This document shows, piece after piece, positions 55,201 through 64,000 of a stretch of DNA of 64,000 nt; the stretch's first letter is position 1, and each line of letters starts with the position of its first letter. The notes beneath the pieces were generated by a model. It did no database searches. It had not been told where the DNA came from and saw only the letters and a list, made by a program, of their open reading frames with translations. The position numbers and the translations under genes are program-made. The stretch is from NCBI RefSeq assembly GCF_030269925.1, contig NC_085132.1, forward strand, positions 22,501-86,500, in the 5' to 3' direction. This stretch comes from Bombyx mori (lineage: Eukaryota > Arthropoda > Insecta > Lepidoptera > Bombycidae).

Positions 55201-58200
55201 CTACGGGAGCTGAGCGGGGGCCCTTCGCCCGCGCCGCCCACCCCGTCTCCTTCGCCTGAGTGCAACTGAGTTTGGGTCGCACTCTCTTTCTCGCTCCTCC
55301 GTTTCGCGGAGCGTCATGACCAGGTCCGCATAGTCGGCCATCGCTCTCCAGCAACGCTCGTCCTCGACCATGCGGGACACTACGACCGGCAAACTTAAGT
55401 CTGCCCCGAGCACCGCGACGAGTGACTGCCGCGGATACTCCCACCTCGGGCACGCTTCGAGGGCGTGCTGCGCGTCGTCGTCTGGATGCCCGCATTGGTG
55501 GCATCCGGGATGCGGCTCTCTCCCGACCCGCCACAAGTACCTCCCGAAGCAGCCATGCCCCGAGAGGACCTGCGTGAGCCGGAAATCGAGCACGCCGTGA
55601 CGCCTGTTGATCCAGGCCTCCAACACGGGCACCAGGGCTGCGAGGGTGCGCCGCCGGGTTCGAGAACCACGGTGGATCTCCTCTGCAGCCAGCCTCTCTT
55701 TCCACTTCAACGTTGCCACGCGACGCGCAGCACGCCTCCATCGGGCGACGACAGACAGACGGGGCACACTTCCCCGACCCAAAGATTGCGCCCTGCGCCG
55801 GTACACCGCGGCCAGGACCTCGGCCTCGTACTCCCACGGAAGGGAACCGGCGAGGGCGCAAGCGACCTCCGTCGAAATGGTGCGGTAGCCCCGCACGACC
55901 CTCACCGCCAGCACCCTCTGAACCCTCTGCAAGAGGGCCGCGTTGCGAGCGGAGAGCGTGGGCGACCAGACGGGAGCGCCGTACAGGGCCATGCTCCGCA
56001 CCACTCCCAGGTAAAGACGCCGGACCGACTTTCCTCCTCCTCCAATGTTCGGGAGCAAGCGGGCTAAGGCACCCGCCGCCCCGAGCAATTTCGGGACCAG
56101 CACATCAAAATGCCGGTCAAAACTCCACCTGCTGTCCAGCACGAGCCCCAGATATTTCAGTTGGGACCGGACAGCGATCGCAGTCCCTCCGATGGTTATG
56201 CTCGCGCCGGGAGGAGGCCCCTTCCGAGCCGGGTGAAAACACACGGCCTCGGACTTGTGCAGGGCGACCTCCAGGCCGAGCTTCCTTATTCTGGCTACGA
56301 CTGTTGCCACCGCAGCCGCAGCCAGAATCGACGCCGAACGGTAGTCGTCTCCGCGGGCCGTCACCAGCGTGTCGTCGGCGTAGCAGATGACCTGCACGCC
56401 ACGCAGGTTAGCCCCGCGGAGGACCCAGTCGAACCCGACGTCCCACAGGAGCGGACCCAGAACCGACCCCTGCGGGACACCACACGAGACCGCTTTGTGT
56501 CCCCACCCCCTCCGTTCGGGGAAGACCACAGCCCGCCCTGCGAGGTAATCCTCGATCAGGTTCCGGAGACCGGTGGGGACGCGGTGAAACCTTAACGACT
56601 CCAGGATCGTGCTCCAGGGGATCGTATTGAAGGCGTTGGATATGTCTATAGACACCGCCAACAACACGCCTCCCCGGGAGCACGCCTGGTCGGAGAGGTC
56701 GCGGACGCGCTGGACCGCGTCCAAGGTCGAGCGACCCCTCCGGAACCCGTACTGAGAGTCGGCCAGATTTGGCCCGACATTTTCAAGGTGCCGCACGAGG
56801 CGACCGGCAACGACGCGCTCGAGAAGCTTGCCGGCCTCGCTCAGCACGACTATTGGGCGATACCCCGATGGCTGGTCTCTGGGGCGCCCCTCCTTGGGGA
56901 TGAGGACCAACCGACCCGTCTTCCATTCTTCCGGGAACCTGCCCTCTCGGAGGCACCTGCTGAGCAGCCCTCGGAGGACAGGTCCCAGACCACCCTCAGC
57001 TTGTAATGCCAGCGCCCAGGCCCGATTCGACAGTCCATCGGGACCTGGCGCCGTCCTCCTCGCCTTCATTTTGTCGATGGCGGCACCGAATTCCGCCGGC
57101 GACACCTCCTCCTCTTCTGCACCAATCTGAGCTCCGGTTGTCGGTGTTATCATGACGGGGGGAACGAAGGGAGTTCCAGGTGCGTCCGGAAACAGTCCCC
57201 CAATCACGTGCCGAACGATGTCAGGCGGCAGGGTGCTCGTCGCGGGCGGGGCCCAAGAACGCATTGTGCTCCGCGCGAGGCGATACGGTCGCCCCCACGG
57301 GTCGCGGTCCAGCGTCTCCAAAAGCTCCTTCCACGCCGCCTCCTTCGCCTCTCCAATGGCGATGCGCAGGGCCCGCACGTCCTCCCGGTACTCCTCGTAC
57401 GCCCGGTCCTCTTCTTCCTCGTCCCGGCGCCTCCGACGACGAAGGTGTTGATATTTTCGGCGACTACCGGCGCATCGGCGTCGCAGGCCGGCGATCCCCT
57501 CGTTCCACCAGTAGACTTGGCGCCTCGGCGCGTACGCTCGGACGCGGGGCATGGCGTAGTCGCAGACTCGCGACATCGCCTCGCGCAGCCGCTCCGCACC
57601 CTCGCGCACGTCCGCCGGCTCGCCCAGGGAGTCCAACCGCCAGGCCTGGACGACGGCCGCCTCCTGCAGCCGCTCCGTGTCGAGGCGCTTCAGGGCCCAG
57701 CGCGGGCCCTCCACGCCGCCACCAAAGGGCAAAGTCGTTACCGAAGAAGACTCCGGGGCCGCGGCCACACGGAAACCAATGTAGCGGTGGTCGGAGAGCG
57801 TCTCCACGTCGACCAACACCTCCCAACCGCAGACGCGGCGCGCGACGTCGGGGGTCCCAAAAGACACATCCACCACGGACCCACCCGAACGACGGACGCA
57901 TGTGTTCTCGGCGCCGCGGTTGAGTACAACGAGACCACTCCCGACCAACCACTCCTCCGTCTCCCGTCCCCTGGGACAGGTGACCGGGGAACCCCAAGCG
58001 GACGACTTCGCGTTGAGGTCCCCGAGAACGAGCGCGCGCCTTGAGCGCGACCTCCCCACGACCTGACCGAGTTCGTCGAGAAAGGACTCGAATTCGGCGA
58101 GCGGCCGGTTGGGGGAGAAGTACACCCCGACGACGAGCAAGCCCGCCCAGAAGACTGCGACGAAGCCCCGACCCCTCTGTACGACGTCGAATTCGGGCGG

Positions 58201-58404
58201 AGCGCCCACCGCTGACCGACGCTGGACCACGGCCACCAGGCCGTCAATATCTCCCGCCCAGTCGGGAACCGAAGGGACCCGGTAGGGCTCGGCGACGACC
58301 GCCAGATGGGTCAACCGCTCCGCCATGCTCTGGATCAGCAGGTCCTGAGCTCTGGCGGAGCGATTGAGGTTGCCCTGTAGTATATGATAAGGGCTGCTGG
58401 TCAT
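55201..58404 (-). CDS. ORF2 of M4: AP endonuclease-reverse transcriptase
   Basis: 1,067 residues from the UAAUG-coupled AUG (58402-58406). Endonuclease, reverse transcriptase (YADD) and the C-terminal Cys/His motif are complete, as in M2. Over the part M1 retains, the two appear identical, including EAWINRRHG and RRRRRGGRRG near the C-terminus, where M2 and M3 read EAWIDRRHG and RRKRRGGRRG. No stop or frameshift. Confidence 0.93.
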   Translation of the reverse strand: MTSSPYHILQGNLNRSARAQDLLIQSMAERLTHLAVVAEPYRVPSVPDWAGDIDGLVAVVQRRSAVGAPPEFDVVQRGRGFVAVFWAGLLVVGVYFSPNRPLAEFESFLDELGQVVGRSRSRRALVLGDLNAKSSAWGSPVTCPRGRETEEWLVGSGLVVLNRGAENTCVRRSGGSVVDVSFGTPDVARRVCGWEVLVDVETLSDHRYIGFRVAAAPESSSVTTLPFGGGVEGPRWALKRLDTERLQEAAVVQAWRLDSLGEPADVREGAERLREAMSRVCDYAMPRVRAYAPRRQVYWWNEGIAGLRRRCAGSRRKYQHLRRRRRRDEEEEDRAYEEYREDVRALRIAIGEAKEAAWKELLETLDRDPWGRPYRLARSTMRSWAPPATSTLPPDIVRHVIGGLFPDAPGTPFVPPVMITPTTGAQIGAEEEEVSPAEFGAAIDKMKARRTAPGPDGLSNRAWALALQAEGGLGPVLRGLLSRCLREGRFPEEWKTGRLVLIPKEGRPRDQPSGYRPIVVLSEAGKLLERVVAGRLVRHLENVGPNLADSQYGFRRGRSTLDAVQRVRDLSDQACSRGGVLLAVSIDISNAFNTIPWSTILESLRFHRVPTGLRNLIEDYLAGRAVVFPERRGWGHKAVSCGVPQGSVLGPLLWDVGFDWVLRGANLRGVQVICYADDTLVTARGDDYRSASILAAAAVATVVARIRKLGLEVALHKSEAVCFHPARKGPPPGASITIGGTAIAVRSQLKYLGLVLDSRWSFDRHFDVLVPKLLGAAGALARLLPNIGGGGKSVRRLYLGVVRSMALYGAPVWSPTLSARNAALLQRVQRVLAVRVVRGYRTISTEVACALAGSLPWEYEAEVLAAVYRRRAQSLGRGSVPRLSVVARWRRAARRVATLKWKERLAAEEIHRGSRTRRRTLAALVPVLEAWINRRHGVLDFRLTQVLSGHGCFGRYLWRVGREPHPGCHQCGHPDDDAQHALEACPRWEYPRQSLVAVLGADLSLPVVVSRMVEDERCWRAMADYADLVMTLRETEERERECDPNSVALRRRRRGGRRGRRAPAQLP

Positions 58405-60545
58405 TATTCGTCGTCCATTGGTGTCGCCGTAGCCGTACCGGGCTGACTCCGCCGTTTCTCTTCGGCGGCGCTGCTCCTCTGTTGCCTTTGTTTCGGGGGC
58501 TTGGCGCAAGCCTTGCCCCCGGAGACGTGCGCTGCAGGCCTACCGGCGCCGGCGCAGATTGTACAATGCGGGGTGAGCGCGCAGCCCGCGGACTTGTGGC
58601 CGGTCTGGCCGCAGCGGTAGCACTCACCACTGCGGTCCACCGACGATGGGCAGCGGGCACTCACGTGGCCCAGTGCGTGGCAGCGGTAGCACTGCAGGCG
58701 CCTCGCCTCGAGGAGTTGCGCGCGAAGGACGCTCCACCCGATCCGCAGCTTGTTGACGGCCAATATTTTTTTGACACCCGCTATGGGGCATCTGACCAAG
58801 ACCTGGCCAGTGCCTCCGGGGCCCATTTTTATTTCCCCAACCTTCACAACGTCGGGGGGGCACTCTCCAATCCTGGCGACCTCGGCAACAAGCTCCTCCC
58901 GGGATATGGATTCGTCGAGGCCGCTCAGTCTGACAGCGGCCGTTATTGTCGGCCTCGAGACGACAATGCTGTCCGAGGGCAAAACCTCCCGTAATTTCTC
59001 CGCCAGCAAATCAGCTTTTTCGTTCTGGTCGGCGCCGTCTACGACCAATACCTTTGCTCCCGTCACCGCCGAGCGTATCCGCTGGATAGGGATCCCCAGC
59101 TCTGCCGTATCGATTTTAGCCCTGGCCTCGGCGAGGACTGCCCGATAGGTGACTCCGCGCTCGACGGCCTCCGGCTGCAGCTTGACAATAACTGCCTGCG
59201 AGCGGGGTGGCCGGAGTCTCTTCTTCTTTTCCTTCAGGGGCGGTGGAGCGGGCACGGTGCCGGTCGCCGTCGCCGTCCTCGGCTTGGCGCCTCTTCGGGC
59301 TACCGTCGTCCAGGCTTCCGTCAGAGCAGCTGGGGCGGGGGGGAATGTCCGTGGTTCTGGTTGAGCCGGCTGCTGCCTGCTTTTCGGCGCCTTCTTTTTC
59401 TGCGGGCCACCACCGTTGGGTGCCGCCGTCGCGACTGCAGCTGTTGGTCCGGGCGTCGGCATTGATTCTGCTGCCGTTGGTGGTGTCGGCGTCTTTTCTT
59501 GACCGCGGCTTCTCCTGTGGTCTGCGGCCAGGGGTGGTCTCATCCTGGGCTCTGGAGGCAGTCGCGCTTCCAGCCCAGAGAGGCGCGCATCCAGCATGGT
59601 GCCGACCGCACGCATGATGCGCTGGAGGCGCCGCTCCTCCTCGTCGTCGCTCCGTTGGATCGGGGCGGGGGCGGGTACGGGGGCGGGGACGGCTGCCGGC
59701 GATCCCACGGCCTGGGCCAGGCGCGCCATCTCCGACCTCATGTCGGCGATCGCATTCTTGAGGTGCAGGATCTCGGCCTCCTGCCTCCTGCAGAGCTCCT
59801 GCAGCCTCTTCGTCTCACCGTCGGTAGTCCTTGCTGCCATATCTTCCTTGGCCTCCCGAATGGCGGCAGCCATCTCCTTCAGGGCACGTACGTATGTGCC
59901 CTTCAGGTTCCCAGACTTGGCCGCGATTGCTACGGCCAGCTTCGCGGACTCGTCTAGTCGACGTTCGGGGTCGAGTGCTGGTTCCCCCGTGCTGCCCGCG
60001 ACGGCGTCTTCCCTCACTCGCAGCTTTCGGACACTCTCGGTGACCTCTCTCTCGGCGCGCAGCGCCAGCTCCTCTCGTTGGGCCTTCACATACGCCTCCT
60101 TGGCGGCGGCGAGGCCAACGTACTGCCCGGTTGTGGGCGGTCTTCCTCTGCCCCTCTTTGACGGGGTCTTGGAGGCGGCTCTTCGGGCTGAGCACGCCGT
60201 CTCTTCACCGGAGCTGCTCTCTGAGCACTCCGTGCTGGAGCCCTTCAGCCTCTTTCTTCGGCTTCCGGTCAACGACGAACGGCTCGAGCTGGCCGTCGCC
60301 ATGCTATCGTCCGACAAGACGTTTGCTGCTTCGTTGTCCTTCACGGACCCTCCTCTACGTTCTTTATTTTCTCCGTCCTTCGCGGACACCCTACCACCGT
60401 CCTTCACGGACCTCTTCGAACAGTTATTGCCCCCCCCAGAAGACGAGGGGCAGCGTGCGGCCGATCGCTCGGCCGCACGGAGGGATTCTCCCCCCGCGGA
60501 GCGGGAGGTACCCTCCTGGGGTAATTCTTCTTTATAACTGGACAT
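58404..60545 (-). CDS. ORF1 of M4: gag-like protein with zinc knuckles
   Basis: 713 residues with the same domain layout as in M2: Ser/Lys-rich N-terminus, coiled-coil region about 160-290, Pro/Ala-rich stretch, then CCHC knuckles near 617-670. It shares SARRAASK and VVDGADQ with M3 but keeps AAHVSGGKAC. Open throughout. Confidence 0.93.
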   Translation of the reverse strand: MSSYKEELPQEGTSRSAGGESLRAAERSAARCPSSSGGGNNCSKRSVKDGGRVSAKDGENKERRGGSVKDNEAANVLSDDSMATASSSRSSLTGSRRKRLKGSSTECSESSSGEETACSARRAASKTPSKRGRGRPPTTGQYVGLAAAKEAYVKAQREELALRAEREVTESVRKLRVREDAVAGSTGEPALDPERRLDESAKLAVAIAAKSGNLKGTYVRALKEMAAAIREAKEDMAARTTDGETKRLQELCRRQEAEILHLKNAIADMRSEMARLAQAVGSPAAVPAPVPAPAPIQRSDDEEERRLQRIMRAVGTMLDARLSGLEARLPPEPRMRPPLAADHRRSRGQEKTPTPPTAAESMPTPGPTAAVATAAPNGGGPQKKKAPKSRQQPAQPEPRTFPPAPAALTEAWTTVARRGAKPRTATATGTVPAPPPLKEKKKRLRPPRSQAVIVKLQPEAVERGVTYRAVLAEARAKIDTAELGIPIQRIRSAVTGAKVLVVDGADQNEKADLLAEKLREVLPSDSIVVSRPTITAAVRLSGLDESISREELVAEVARIGECPPDVVKVGEIKMGPGGTGQVLVRCPIAGVKKILAVNKLRIGWSVLRAQLLEARRLQCYRCHALGHVSARCPSSVDRSGECYRCGQTGHKSAGCALTPHCTICAGAGRPAAHVSGGKACAKPPKQRQQRSSAAEEKRRSQPGTATATPMDDE

Positions 60546-61413
60546 TTTTTCATTATGTTATTTCCTGTTTTTATTAGCCAGGGGTACGGTCCCCTGGGAC
60601 GCCCTCGCGACTGGTCTCCCACCAGCCATGCATCCCATCGCCGGGCGCCAGAGCTTAAGATTGGGGTATTTTTTATAGAGGTTTACGTCCTCGCGGCCCC
60701 GTACCTCGCGGCAGCGGCCCCCGTCCCCCACACGGTGAGGATTACGGGTTGGCCGGCAGTCCATCGAGTGCAACGAGCAGCACGACGGACCACCGCCCTA
60801 CGCTCGAGTGAGCACCAATCCACGAAGCCACGCCGGTATACCGGTACCCCCCTCTGGAGGGCGTTCCCCTGTAGCTGTGCAGCCGGGGACATGGCGACCA
60901 GCGGCCGGAAGAAGCGCAAACAACGCCGGCTCGCTTTCTCAACGACGAAGGCAGACCAAGAGCGGCCCGCCACCTCCGATGGGTCACGCCGAAAATAGTT
61001 CGGACGTGGCCCCAAAACAAAAAGATGAAAAAAGAAAAAGTAAAACCAATAAGACAAATAAAACAAAAGAAGGCAAAACAAACAGAAAATAAAACAAAAT
61101 AACATAAAGGGGAAGATAACACGAAGGGGGAAAATGGGAACGAGGAGGCCCGGGCATCCCCAGAAGAAACACCCTTCAGCCAGTGAAGGGCGTGGAGAGC
61201 CCGGAACCCCCCGTGCTGGTTTTGGTCCGCGTCGCTCAATCTCCCCCGCCGTGACACGACGAGAAAGAAGGAGCGATACCCCTGGGAGTGTGACTGCTCC
61301 CAGAAGCCCGTTATCCGCCACCTACGGACGCGCCCGGTGGAAGTCCAGCAAAACTCCCCCACAGACGGAGCCCCCGGCCACGCTGAGTGCGCGCCGGGGG
61401 GCCCGCCCAGGTC

Positions 61414-64000
61414 TCGACCAATTAGTCCACGGAGACTACGCCTTGAGAAAGGCGCGCTGGGCTAAGTTCAGCTCGCGCCGAACCCGCCCAGCTTAACGAC
61501 TACCGACTAAAACCCAACGAGCTCCTTCCTTTCCGGCATAGGGGGAACCCACGATACCGCAGGGAAACGCGCCCCGCAGGCCCCCACACCGGCTCCCAGC
61601 CTGACGAACGGCGGGATCAACGTCGGCCATTGCTGACCGCAACTTCTTCGTGAGGTAGGCACCGGAGCCACAGCGCCCTATACCCTCACCACCACAACTG
61701 GACTATCGTGTCGAGCATCAGGCGCCCCCGCGCCCGACGCCCGACGGTCCCTACGGGAGCTGAGCGGGGGCCCTTCGCCCGCGCCGCCCACCCCGTCTCT
61801 TTCGCCTGAGTGCAACTGAGTTTGGGTCGCACTCTCTGTCTCGCTCCTCCGTTTCGCGGAGCGTCATGACCAGGTCCGCATAGTCGGCCATCGCTCTCCA
61901 GCAACGCTCGTCCTCGACCATGCGGGACACTACGACCGGCAAACTTAAGTCTGCCCCGAGCACCGCGACGAGTGACTGCCGCGGATACTCCCACCTCGGG
62001 CACGCTTCGAGGGCGTGCTGCGCGTCGTCGTCTGGATGCCCGCATTGGTGGCATCCGGGATGCGGCTCTCTCCCGACCCGCCACAAGTACCTCCCGAAGC
62101 AGCCATGCCCCGAGAGGACCTGCGTGAGCCGGAAGTCGAGCACGCCGTGACGCCTGTCAATCCAGGCCTCCAACACGGGCACCAGGGCTGCGAGGGTGCG
62201 CCGCCGGGTTCGAGAACCACGGTGGATCTCCTCTGCAGCCAGCCTCTCTTTCCACTTCAACGTTGCCACGCGACGCGCAGCACGCCTCCATCGGGCGACG
62301 ACAGACAGACGGGGCACACTTCCCCGACCCAAAGATTGCGCCCTGCGCCGGTACACCGCGGCCAGGACCTCGGCCTCGTACTCCCACGGAAGGGAACCGG
62401 CGAGGGCGCAAGCGACCTCCGTCGAAATGGTGCGGTAGCCCCGCACGACCCTCACCGCCAGCACCCTCTGAACCCTCTGCAAGAGGGCCGCGTTGCGAGC
62501 GGAGAGCGTGGGCGACCAGACGGGAGCGCCGTACAGGGCCATGCTCCGCACCACTCCCAGGTAAAGACGCCGGACCGACTTTCCTCCTCCTCCAATGTTC
62601 GGGAGCAAGCGGGCTAAGGCACCCGCCGCCCCGAGCAATTTCGGGACCAGCACATCAAAATGCCGGTCAAAACTCCACCTGCTGTCCAGCACGAGCCCCA
62701 GATATTTAAGTTGGGACCGGACAGCGATCGCAGTCCCTCCGATGGTTATGCTCGCGCCGGGAGGAGGCCCCTTCCGAGCCGGGTGAAAACACACGGCCTC
62801 GGACTTGTGCAGGGCGACCTCCAGGCCGAGCTTCCTTATTCTGGCTACGACTGTTGCCACCGCAGCCGCAGCCAGGATCGACGCCGAACGGTAGTCGTCT
62901 CCGCGGGCCGTCACCAGCGTGTCGTCGGCGTAGCAGATGACCTGCACGCCACGCAGGTTAGCCCCGCGGAGGACCCAGTCGAACCCGACGTCCCACAGGA
63001 GCGGACCCAGAACCGACCCCTGCGGGACACCACACGAAACCGCTTTGTGTCCCCACCCCCTCCGTTCGGGGAAGACCACAGCCCGCCCTGCGAGGTAATC
63101 CTCGATCAGGTTCCGGAGACCGGTGGGGACGCGGTGAAACCTTAACGACTCCAGGATCGTGCTCCAGGGGATCGTATTGAAGGCGTTGGATATGTCTATA
63201 GACACCGCCAACAACACGCCTCCCCGGGAGCACGCCTGGTCGGAGAGGTCGCGGACGCGCTGGACCGCGTCCAAGGTCGAGCGACCCCTCCGGAACCCGT
63301 ACTGAGAGTCGGCCAGATTTGGCCCGACATTTTCAAGGTGCCGCACGAGGCGACCGGCAACGACGCGCTCGAGAAGCTTGCCGGCCTCGCTCAGCACGAC
63401 TATTGGGCGATACCCCGATGGCTGGTCTCTGGGGCGCCCCTCCTTGGGGATGAGGACCAACCGACCCGTCTTCCATTCTTCCGGGAACCTGCCCTCTCGG
63501 AGGCACCTGCTGAGCAGCCCTCGGAGGACAGGTCCCAGACCACCCTCAGTCTGTAATGCCAGCGCCCAGGCCCGATTCGACAGTCCATCGGGACCTGGCG
63601 CCGTCCTCCTCGCCTTCATTTTTTCGATGGCCGCACCGAATTCCGCCGGCGACACCTCCTCCTCTTCTGCACCAATCTGAGCTCCGGTTGTCGGTGTTAT
63701 CATGACGGGGGGAACGAAGGGAGTTCCAGGTGCGTCTGGAAACAGTCCCCCAATCACGTGCCGAACGATGTCAGGCGGCAGGGTGCTCGTCGCGGGCGGG
63801 GCCCAAGAGCGCATTGTGCTCCGCGCGAGGCGATACGGTCGCCCCCACGGGTCGCGGTCCAGCGTCTCCAAAAGCTCCTTCCACGCCGCCTCCTTCGCCT
63901 CTCCAATGGCGACGCGCAGGGCCCGCACGTCCTCCCGGTACTCCTCGTACGCCCGGTCCTCTTCTTCCTCGTCCCGGTGCCTCCGACGACGGAGGTGCTG
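61414..64000 (-). mobile_element. M5: SART-like retrotransposon, 3' end deleted, 5' part outside window
   Basis: Starts inside the 3' UTR at a point equivalent to 4908 of M2. The terminal 122 nt, including the GGTATC/GATACC stem, and poly(A) are missing. It then matches M2 and shares its private variants (for example RDRECDPNS in ORF2, and CGGTGCCTCCGACGACGGAG near the right edge). Without its 3' recognition end this copy should not be a good template. Confidence 0.9.
61751..64000 (-). CDS. ORF2 of M5, partial: C-terminal 749 codons within the window
   Basis: Open from the right window edge to the same stop as the other copies. It includes the region between endonuclease and polymerase, the whole reverse transcriptase (APGPDG, DISNAFNT, GVPQGS, YADD) and the Cys/His motif. 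Protein variants equal those of M2 (AAIEKMKARR, LALQTEGG, VLDFRL with EAWIDRRHG). The endonuclease should lie beyond 64000, so intactness cannot be judged. Confidence 0.88.
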   Translation of the reverse strand, partial: QHLRRRRHRDEEEEDRAYEEYREDVRALRVAIGEAKEAAWKELLETLDRDPWGRPYRLARSTMRSWAPPATSTLPPDIVRHVIGGLFPDAPGTPFVPPVMITPTTGAQIGAEEEEVSPAEFGAAIEKMKARRTAPGPDGLSNRAWALALQTEGGLGPVLRGLLSRCLREGRFPEEWKTGRLVLIPKEGRPRDQPSGYRPIVVLSEAGKLLERVVAGRLVRHLENVGPNLADSQYGFRRGRSTLDAVQRVRDLSDQACSRGGVLLAVSIDISNAFNTIPWSTILESLRFHRVPTGLRNLIEDYLAGRAVVFPERRGWGHKAVSCGVPQGSVLGPLLWDVGFDWVLRGANLRGVQVICYADDTLVTARGDDYRSASILAAAAVATVVARIRKLGLEVALHKSEAVCFHPARKGPPPGASITIGGTAIAVRSQLKYLGLVLDSRWSFDRHFDVLVPKLLGAAGALARLLPNIGGGGKSVRRLYLGVVRSMALYGAPVWSPTLSARNAALLQRVQRVLAVRVVRGYRTISTEVACALAGSLPWEYEAEVLAAVYRRRAQSLGRGSVPRLSVVARWRRAARRVATLKWKERLAAEEIHRGSRTRRRTLAALVPVLEAWIDRRHGVLDFRLTQVLSGHGCFGRYLWRVGREPHPGCHQCGHPDDDAQHALEACPRWEYPRQSLVAVLGADLSLPVVVSRMVEDERCWRAMADYADLVMTLRETEERDRECDPNSVALRRKRRGGRRGRRAPAQLP

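Larger units (their letters stand above)
54724..61413 (-). mobile_element. M4: SART-like retrotransposon, full ORFs, fused 5' end to M5
   Basis: Poly(T) at 54724-54742, 3' UTR, ORF2 (55201-58404), ORF1 (58404-60545), 5' UTR to 61413. The 3' half has the diagnostic variants of M1 (for example INRRHG in ORF2 and GTTGGCC in the 3' UTR). At the 5' end the last bases CCGGGAA seen in M2 and M3 are missing, and the sequence passes directly into the 3' UTR of M5 with no CCTAA between. Confidence 0.92.

Overview
The window is a telomere or subtelomere of an arthropod, most likely an insect. Ten (CCTAA)n arrays, the C-rich strand of the TTAGG insect telomere repeat, all lie in the same orientation on the + strand. 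Between them the DNA is almost entirely non-LTR retrotransposons whose ends abut CCTAA exactly. I see no ordinary host gene, rRNA, tRNA or CRISPR array. The G-rich strand runs 5' to 3' toward low coordinates, so the chromosome end should lie to the left. The order of insect cannot be read from the sequence.

Two groups of elements insert in opposite orientations, as described for the TRAS and SART families of silkworm telomeres. Minus-strand elements (here M1-M5) are GC-rich and SART-like. They encode a 713-aa ORF1 with zinc knuckles and a 1,067-aa ORF2 (AP endonuclease, reverse transcriptase, C-terminal zinc motif, no RNase H), joined by an overlapping UAAUG stop-start. M2 (4766-11464), M3 (47992-54701) and M4 (54724-61413) carry both ORFs intact; M1 (1247-4638) is 5'-truncated; M5 (61414-64000) leaves the window. 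Plus-strand elements (P0-P6) are AT-richer, end in long poly(A) followed by CCTAA, and the autonomous ones have an ORF2 with endonuclease, reverse transcriptase and RNase H. P1 (12551-25926) and P4 (34483-41789) have both ORFs open. P3 (30924-34414) is a 5'-truncated copy of P1. P6 (46530-47974) is an RNase H/C-terminal fragment. P0 (1-740) is a 3' UTR tail. P2 (25954-29761) and P5 (42062-46457) keep an open gag-like ORF1 but have no reverse transcriptase.

The features most worth attention are these: (1) P1 starts with about 15 apparently identical 513-bp tandem monomers, each with a palindromic TGACGTCA site, while its relative P2 has one; (2) the ORF2 frame of plus-strand elements begins at the ORF1 stop in the +1 frame, at a conserved UGC-U-RAR-GGC signature resembling antizyme +1 frameshift sites, because the first in-frame AUG would remove a conserved endonuclease Asn; (3) two different gag-only elements coexist with full-length relatives and share 3' tails with them, recalling Drosophila HeT-A; (4) the plus-strand elements carry a 6-bp hairpin just before poly(A) whose stem sequence changes with compensating bases.

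Functionally, ORF1 proteins would bind element RNA and bring it to telomeres, ORF2 would nick the TTAGG/CCTAA array and prime reverse transcription there, and gag-only elements would borrow ORF2 from relatives. The minus-strand pairs M1/M2 and M4/M5 share diagnostic variants, suggesting a block duplication in addition to retrotransposition.
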